Assembly: GCA_038534295.1 (NCBI GenBank)
Contig: JBCAXA010000002.1
Coordinates: 558,001-622,000 of the forward strand
Direction of reading: 5' to 3'
Origin: JBCAXA01 sp038534295
GTDB lineage: Bacteria > Pseudomonadota > Gammaproteobacteria > Steroidobacterales > Woeseiaceae
Length of the DNA: 64,000 bases
Below, one piece after another: positions 59,781 through 64,000 of this stretch; the first letter of the stretch is position 1; each line of letters opens with the position of its first letter. A program made the translations under genes and the position numbers. The notes under the pieces were generated by a model. It searched no databases. It was not told where the DNA came from and saw nothing but the letters and a program-made list of their open reading frames with translations.

Positions 59781-62513
59781 ATGGGCGATAACGCCGATTC
59801 GCCTTTTCACCAGGGCGAGCGTGAGGTACAAACTCGGGCTGGTGTCCTGGGTGAAGCAGAGGACGTTGCACGCAAGGCGATCCATGATCACATGCTCGAC
59901 GAGCATCGCGCGTCCCTGTCGGAAGTACCGTTGTTTGTCGTCGGTGCCGCGGATGCGGCGGGTCGGCCATGGGCGGCAGCGTTAGTTGGTGTGCCCGGTT
60001 TTGTGCGCGCGAACGACGAGCGGGTATTTCGGGTCTCGTCGAAACCGGTCTACGGTGACGCGCTGGAGGACGTGCTCACCGTTGGTTCCAAAGTGGGCGG
60101 GCTTGGAATTAACTTCGCTATGCGTCGCCGCACTCGCGTCAACGGTGACGTAATTGCGGTCGATTCGGCAGGCTTCAGCGTGCAGGTTGCCCAAAGCTTC
60201 AGCAAGTCGTCGAAATACGTTCAAGAGCGCTCGCTGACCGTGGCCAGCGACGCAGCCTCGCACGGCGAGCGACGCACCGTTCGGTGCGCCAAATCGCTTA
60301 GCAAGGCCGACGCTGCAATGATCGCGTCGGCAGACACGTTCTTCATCGCCAGCCAGAGTGGTATCGATGGTGACGGCTCAAATTATGAGCTCGATGTGTC
60401 GAATCGGGGTGGCCCGCCCGGCTTCGTCATCGTCGCCCACGAAACCTTGCTGCTGTTCCCGGACTATGCGGGTAGCCAGTTGTTCAATACGCTCGGCAAT
60501 CTTGCGGTTGATCCGCGGTGCGGGCTCACTTTTGTCGATTTCGACTCCGGTGACCTGCTGCAGCTCACCGGTACGGCCGAGACGCTGTGGGACGAGCACC
60601 ACACGTCGCGTTTTCCTGGCGCTGAGCGGGTGCTAGCAGTCACCGTTGACGATGTCCGGTTTGTCGAGCGGGCATTACCGATCGCGTCTCACGATAGGGG
60701 CGAGTCCCCTGCCCTCGCGGATTTTGTGCCAGTAAATGCGGCGGCGGTGCTCCCCGAGAATCATGGGCCAATGGTGCTTCTGTCGGTCAATGTCGCCGGA
60801 CCGAAAGACGTTGTTGACGATGGCAAGCCGGTTAGCACCGGTATTTTCAAACAGCCTGTCGACGGTCGTATCGCCGTGCGACGATTGAATCTCGATGGCG
60901 ACGGCCAAGCCGACCTGTGGGGACACGGCGGCGCGTTTCGTGCGGTCTATGTCTATTCGACCGAGGGCTACGACTATTGGTCGAAAGAACTCGATCGGGA
61001 CTTGGCGCCAGGCACTTTCGGCGAGAACTTCACTGTCAAAGGTATGCCGGACGACACGATTTGCGTTGGTGATGTCTACCGATTTGGCAGTGCCTTGCTC
61101 GAGGTCACGCAACCGCGAATTCCGTGTTACAAGCTGGCGATAAAGATAGGGATACCCGAATTCCAGAAACGCTTCCTAAAAGGCCGCCGCGTGGGATTCT
61201 ACTTACGCGTGCTGGAAGAAGGCGACGTCGCCGTTGGCGACCCCATCGAGTTGGTACGCCGCGAGCCGAACCCGATGACCGTCGCGCAGGTCAACGAGTT
61301 GTTGTTCTTCGATACCACCAACCTCGACGGTTCGCGTAAGGCACTGGCGATCCCGGCGTTGTCGCATGGCTGGAAAGGATCGTTCGAAGAGCGTCTGCAG
61401 AAGGCCGCAACAACGGCAAAACGAGACAGTAACTTTCGACCGTTCCGGGTGGAGCGCAAACAAGCGGAAAGCGAGACCATTACATCGTTCTATCTCGTGC
61501 CAGAAGACGGAGCGGAGCTGCCGCCGTTTCAACCCGGTCAGTTTTTGTCGTTTAAGCTCGCCATTCCTGGCCAGACGAAGCCGATCGTGCGAACGTATTC
61601 GCTGTCCGACGCGCCAGCGCCTGATCACTACCGTGTAAGCATCAAGCGCGAACGCGCCCCTGTTACGGCCCCCAACGCACCTCCGGGGCTCTCATCGACC
61701 TATTTTCACGATCTGGTGAACCCAGGGACGATCCTCGAGGTTGGGCCACCGCGCGGCAAATTCACGCTTGACCTAGAAAGCAATCGTGTTCCGGTGCTAA
61801 TTAGTGCCGGCGTCGGTATGACGCCGATGGTCGCGATGATTAATGCATTGATGCAGCGCCAATCGAACCGTCCCGTTTGGTTCATCCACGGCGCGCGAAA
61901 TGGCCGCGAACATGCCATGGGCTCGTACATCCGCGAGCTCGCGGAACGTGAGGAATCGCTGCACGCGCACGTGCGCTATAGCCAGCCTGACGACGCAGAC
62001 GTTCTCGGCCGCTCTCACGACAGCGTCGGGCGCATCAACGTAGAATTGCTGAAGTCGCTGCTGTCGTTCGACGACTACGAGTTCTACCTTTGCGGACCGG
62101 CTGAGTTCATGCGTTCGCTCTATTGCGGTTTGCTCGCCACCGGCGTTGCTGAGTCACGTATCCACTACGAGTTTTTCGGGCCCGGTTCGCTGCTGCTCGA
62201 TGACGCAAAGCCGCCCGCTACGACCAACACGAACCCGACCGAAGGCGAGCTGACGAAGTCGGCCCCGGTAACGTTTGCTCGCTCCGGGATAACGGTCCCA
62301 TGGGATCCGAGCGTTGACTCAATTCTCGAGCTCGCTGAACAAAACGGACTCAGTCCCGATTACAGCTGCCGTTCCGGAATCTGTCAGACCTGCATTTGCA
62401 ACGTCATTGAGGGTGAGGTCGAGTACACCGAGGAACCGCTCGATCCGCCGCCAAGGGATCAGGTGCTCATCTGCTGCTCGCGTCCGAACGGCAGTTTGAT
62501 TATCGATATCTGA
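59781..62513 (+). CDS. Four-module flavin/iron-sulfur protein: PNPOx-like, MOSC, FNR and 2Fe-2S ferredoxin
   Basis: A 910-residue cytoplasmic fusion. Residues about 30-310 are a pyridoxamine-phosphate-oxidase-like split barrel (RASLSEVPLFVVGAAD, GVPGF, RTRVNGDVI, SSKYVQER), likely binding FMN. About 328-490 is a MOSC domain with the conserved Cys449 in PRIPCYK, followed by a 3-alpha segment (to about 545). About 556-790 is a ferredoxin-reductase unit, with RTYSLSD for FAD and SAGVGMTPM for NAD(P)H. About 825-910 is a plant-type ferredoxin with Cys863, Cys868, Cys871 and Cys898/899. MOSC-FNR-ferredoxin proteins relate to YiiM and molybdenum-dependent reduction; the added PNPOx domain is unusual. 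GGAG precedes the ATG by 6 bases. Confidence 0.92.
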   Translation: MGDNADSPFHQGEREVQTRAGVLGEAEDVARKAIHDHMLDEHRASLSEVPLFVVGAADAAGRPWAAALVGVPGFVRANDERVFRVSSKPVYGDALEDVLTVGSKVGGLGINFAMRRRTRVNGDVIAVDSAGFSVQVAQSFSKSSKYVQERSLTVASDAASHGERRTVRCAKSLSKADAAMIASADTFFIASQSGIDGDGSNYELDVSNRGGPPGFVIVAHETLLLFPDYAGSQLFNTLGNLAVDPRCGLTFVDFDSGDLLQLTGTAETLWDEHHTSRFPGAERVLAVTVDDVRFVERALPIASHDRGESPALADFVPVNAAAVLPENHGPMVLLSVNVAGPKDVVDDGKPVSTGIFKQPVDGRIAVRRLNLDGDGQADLWGHGGAFRAVYVYSTEGYDYWSKELDRDLAPGTFGENFTVKGMPDDTICVGDVYRFGSALLEVTQPRIPCYKLAIKIGIPEFQKRFLKGRRVGFYLRVLEEGDVAVGDPIELVRREPNPMTVAQVNELLFFDTTNLDGSRKALAIPALSHGWKGSFEERLQKAATTAKRDSNFRPFRVERKQAESETITSFYLVPEDGAELPPFQPGQFLSFKLAIPGQTKPIVRTYSLSDAPAPDHYRVSIKRERAPVTAPNAPPGLSSTYFHDLVNPGTILEVGPPRGKFTLDLESNRVPVLISAGVGMTPMVAMINALMQRQSNRPVWFIHGARNGREHAMGSYIRELAEREESLHAHVRYSQPDDADVLGRSHDSVGRINVELLKSLLSFDDYEFYLCGPAEFMRSLYCGLLATGVAESRIHYEFFGPGSLLLDDAKPPATTNTNPTEGELTKSAPVTFARSGITVPWDPSVDSILELAEQNGLSPDYSCRSGICQTCICNVIEGEVEYTEEPLDPPPRDQVLICCSRPNGSLIIDI

Positions 62514-62518
62514 CAGTG

Positions 62519-63502
62519 ATGGGAAATGGCCAAATGCGACTCATATGCATATCAATTCTGACCGTGCTGTCGACAGCCTGTGCGACGTCGTTCGATGCGG
62601 TTGTCGGGGCGCAGATTGCCGATACGTACCGACTGCCAGCGGACTATGCCGAGCATCGGGTACAGCAACAGTTTTTTGAATCGCCAGATGGGCGCATCGC
62701 GTTCACGGATCATGGCACGGGACCTGCCCTGGTCCTATTGCACGGCGTGCCTACGTCGTCGTGGATGTACCGCAAGGTCATTCCCGATTTGCAGGCGCAC
62801 GCGAGGGTCATCTCGGTCGACTTGTTGGGCTACGGCAGCAGCGACAAGCCCGACGATGATGGCACCGTTTACACACCGACGGCCCAAGCGCAACGCATAG
62901 CGTCGCTGCTGGACTCACTCAGCGTGCAAAGCTACGGCATCGTCATGCACGACATGGGTGGATTAGTCGCGTGGGAGATGCTGCGCGCCGATCCAACAGC
63001 GATCCAGCAGCTGGTCGTATTAAATACCATTGTTCATCAAGACGGATTCGATCATCCGGATTTCAAGCCCGGTGTCTTCACGCGACAAATGACGCGGGCG
63101 ATGGCCGGCGATCTGACCAGTGCGACGGCGCTTCGCTTGACGTTTCGCAGTCTCGGTCTCACGGGCGACGCGGCACTGACGGAGGCCGAGTGCTTCGGCT
63201 ACGTCCAACCCATGCGCGAGGGGGCCGACCCTGCCCTTTACGCGTTTTATTCATCGCTTGATCAAGCGCTTTACGATCGGCTGGATGACAACCGTGCGTT
63301 ATTTCAGCGCTACAGCGGCAAGAGTCTGGTGCTCTGGGGCGAACGCGACGAAATATTGACCACCGCACAATTGCCGTTCTTGATTGAGCACCTGCGGACG
63401 CCACCGGCCAACGTGCATGTTTACCCGGAGCAGCAGCACTTCTTGGCGGAGGAAATTCCGGCCGAGCTCGTGCAACAGATTGCCGTGTTGCTGCAAAACT
63501 AG
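62519..63502 (+). CDS. Lipoprotein alpha/beta hydrolase with Asp nucleophile
   Basis: A 327-residue hydrolase with a lipoprotein signal (LICISILTVLSTAC, lipobox LSTAC), so it is anchored in the periplasm. LLHGVPTSSWMYRKVI is the oxyanion motif. The nucleophile is Asp145 in IVMHDMGGLVAWE, the HDxGG form seen in haloalkane dehalogenases and epoxide hydrolases. WGERDEI carries the acid and PEQQHFLAEE the His. It starts 5 bases after the four-module gene (ATG 62519; GTG 62516 and ATG 62534 are alternatives), so it belongs to the redox operon. Substrate unknown. Confidence 0.88.
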   Translation: MGNGQMRLICISILTVLSTACATSFDAVVGAQIADTYRLPADYAEHRVQQQFFESPDGRIAFTDHGTGPALVLLHGVPTSSWMYRKVIPDLQAHARVISVDLLGYGSSDKPDDDGTVYTPTAQAQRIASLLDSLSVQSYGIVMHDMGGLVAWEMLRADPTAIQQLVVLNTIVHQDGFDHPDFKPGVFTRQMTRAMAGDLTSATALRLTFRSLGLTGDAALTEAECFGYVQPMREGADPALYAFYSSLDQALYDRLDDNRALFQRYSGKSLVLWGERDEILTTAQLPFLIEHLRTPPANVHVYPEQQHFLAEEIPAELVQQIAVLLQN

Positions 63503-63549
63503 CGCGGATTGGCGTTGCCACTCGCGCGTGGCAATCGACTTACGCTCTC

Positions 63550-64000
63550 TCAAAGCGAGCCGGCGCGCTTAATGGCCAGATAGCGGTTCGTGATGGCTGA
63601 CGGCAGGTCCTGCGACAGGCAGTCCTCAACATAGACGCCTTGCGCGCGCAACAAGTCCTGCGCTTCGCGCCGCAAACCCAAGTATCTATTGGTAGCCGCG
63701 TTCCTCAGGGCGTCGTCGAAGTCGTCGACGTGGTGTTCCACCGCATCGTCTAGCACCTGTTCGCGCAAACTGGCGACCATAACGAGGTGTCGTCGGCTAA
63801 GGAGACCGGTAGCCACGCGTAAGTCGTGCGAGTCCTCTTCGCGCGCGTTTGTGAGCAATACGACCAGCGCGCGCCGCCGCTGGCACTGGGCGACGTCGGT
63901 TGCGGCACCGATGTAGTCAACATCGAGTGGCCGCGGTTGTACGTCGTAGACGTGGTTCAACAGTGAGTTAATGGTGCCGACCCCCTTGTTGGGCGGCAGC
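63550..64000 (-). CDS. DUF58-domain protein (5' end outside window)
   Basis: C-terminal 149 codons of a DUF58 protein, usually encoded beside a MoxR ATPase and von Willebrand factor-type membrane proteins. Visible blocks: LPPNKGVGTINSLLNHVYDV, RRRALVVLLTNAREED, LLSRRHLVMVASL, and the ending ITNRYLAIKRAGSL. The frame is open to the window edge, so the start and N-terminal membrane helices are upstream. The TTG at 63960 is not the real start. It converges on the lipoprotein hydrolase gene. Confidence 0.9.
   Translation of the reverse strand, partial: LPPNKGVGTINSLLNHVYDVQPRPLDVDYIGAATDVAQCQRRRALVVLLTNAREEDSHDLRVATGLLSRRHLVMVASLREQVLDDAVEHHVDDFDDALRNAATNRYLGLRREAQDLLRAQGVYVEDCLSQDLPSAITNRYLAIKRAGSL

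Noticed and set aside
1..64000. CRISPR arrays, tRNA or rRNA genes, insertion sequences, prophage or toxin-antitoxin modules.
   Set aside because: No regularly spaced repeats, tRNA-like cloverleafs, transposase or phage protein motifs were seen on either strand.

Overview
The window is GC-rich, densely packed bacterial chromosome with no rRNA, tRNA, CRISPR array, phage or insertion sequence that I can see. Several features point to a free-living, probably marine or aquatic gammaproteobacterium: a Xanthomonas/Alteromonas/Woeseia-style TonB-dependent receptor, a tryptophan-halogenase-like protein with SapC, ECF sigma factors, PhoX, and a GlyGly-CTERM-like tail. The family-level assignment is only a guess. 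About 50 genes can be supported. Many are joined by 4-base start/stop overlaps.

Layout. Bases 1-6 kb: the tail of an RND-type efflux outer-membrane channel, a secreted CHRD protein, an ECF sigma/anti-sigma/subtilase trio, a beta-barrel protein whose gene overlaps the subtilase tail-to-tail, and a TMEM175-like channel. Bases 6-22.4 kb: a galactoside utilisation island. It holds a GH36 alpha-galactosidase, a Na+/sugar symporter coupled to a GH42 beta-galactosidase, a TonB-dependent receptor, a halogenase-like flavoprotein and SapC. A complete oxidative (De Ley-Doudoroff) galactose route follows: SDR dehydrogenase, DgoK, DgoA and SMP-30 lactonase as one overlapping operon, with dgoD divergent and a GntR/FadR regulator facing it. 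Galactosides would enter through the receptor and symporter, be cleaved in the cytoplasm, and galactose would be oxidised to pyruvate and glyceraldehyde 3-phosphate.

Bases 22.5-31.7 kb: a VOC protein, two secreted proteins (one with a GlyGly-CTERM-like tail), a cytochrome b561-YceI fusion, an IclR regulator, a second YceI, a cupin, a barrel-like protein, a YciI-like secreted protein, a DUF2953/GerW pair and a second ECF sigma factor. Bases 32-47.3 kb: hydrolases, a large beta-propeller sensor kinase, a PQQ sugar dehydrogenase, a bile-acid-type symporter, a serine hydrolase, a GNAT enzyme, a PD40 protein, a polysaccharide deacetylase, a UbiA/FAD-oxidoreductase pair and an extracytoplasmic bactofilin-like membrane protein.

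Bases 47.6-58 kb: a purple-acid-phosphatase-like exoprotein with an RTX-type C-terminus, a 59-base nested inverted repeat resembling an attC site, a YcaQ-like DNA glycosylase, a Tat-exported PhoX, a cobT-cobS-cobC operon and a DUF2891 protein. Bases 58.3-63.5 kb: the most unusual unit. A 19-codon leader peptide overlaps the TTG start of a CxxxxC flavoprotein reductase. It is followed by a 910-residue protein joining a PNPOx-like domain, a MOSC domain, a ferredoxin-reductase module and a [2Fe-2S] ferredoxin, and then by a lipoprotein hydrolase. The window ends inside a DUF58 gene.

The best candidates for new biology are the four-module redox protein and its operon, the degenerate phosphatase with both Sec and RTX-type signals, the sigma/anti-sigma/subtilase trio with an altered oxyanion site, the apparent AUU start of the beta-galactosidase, and the attC-like element.
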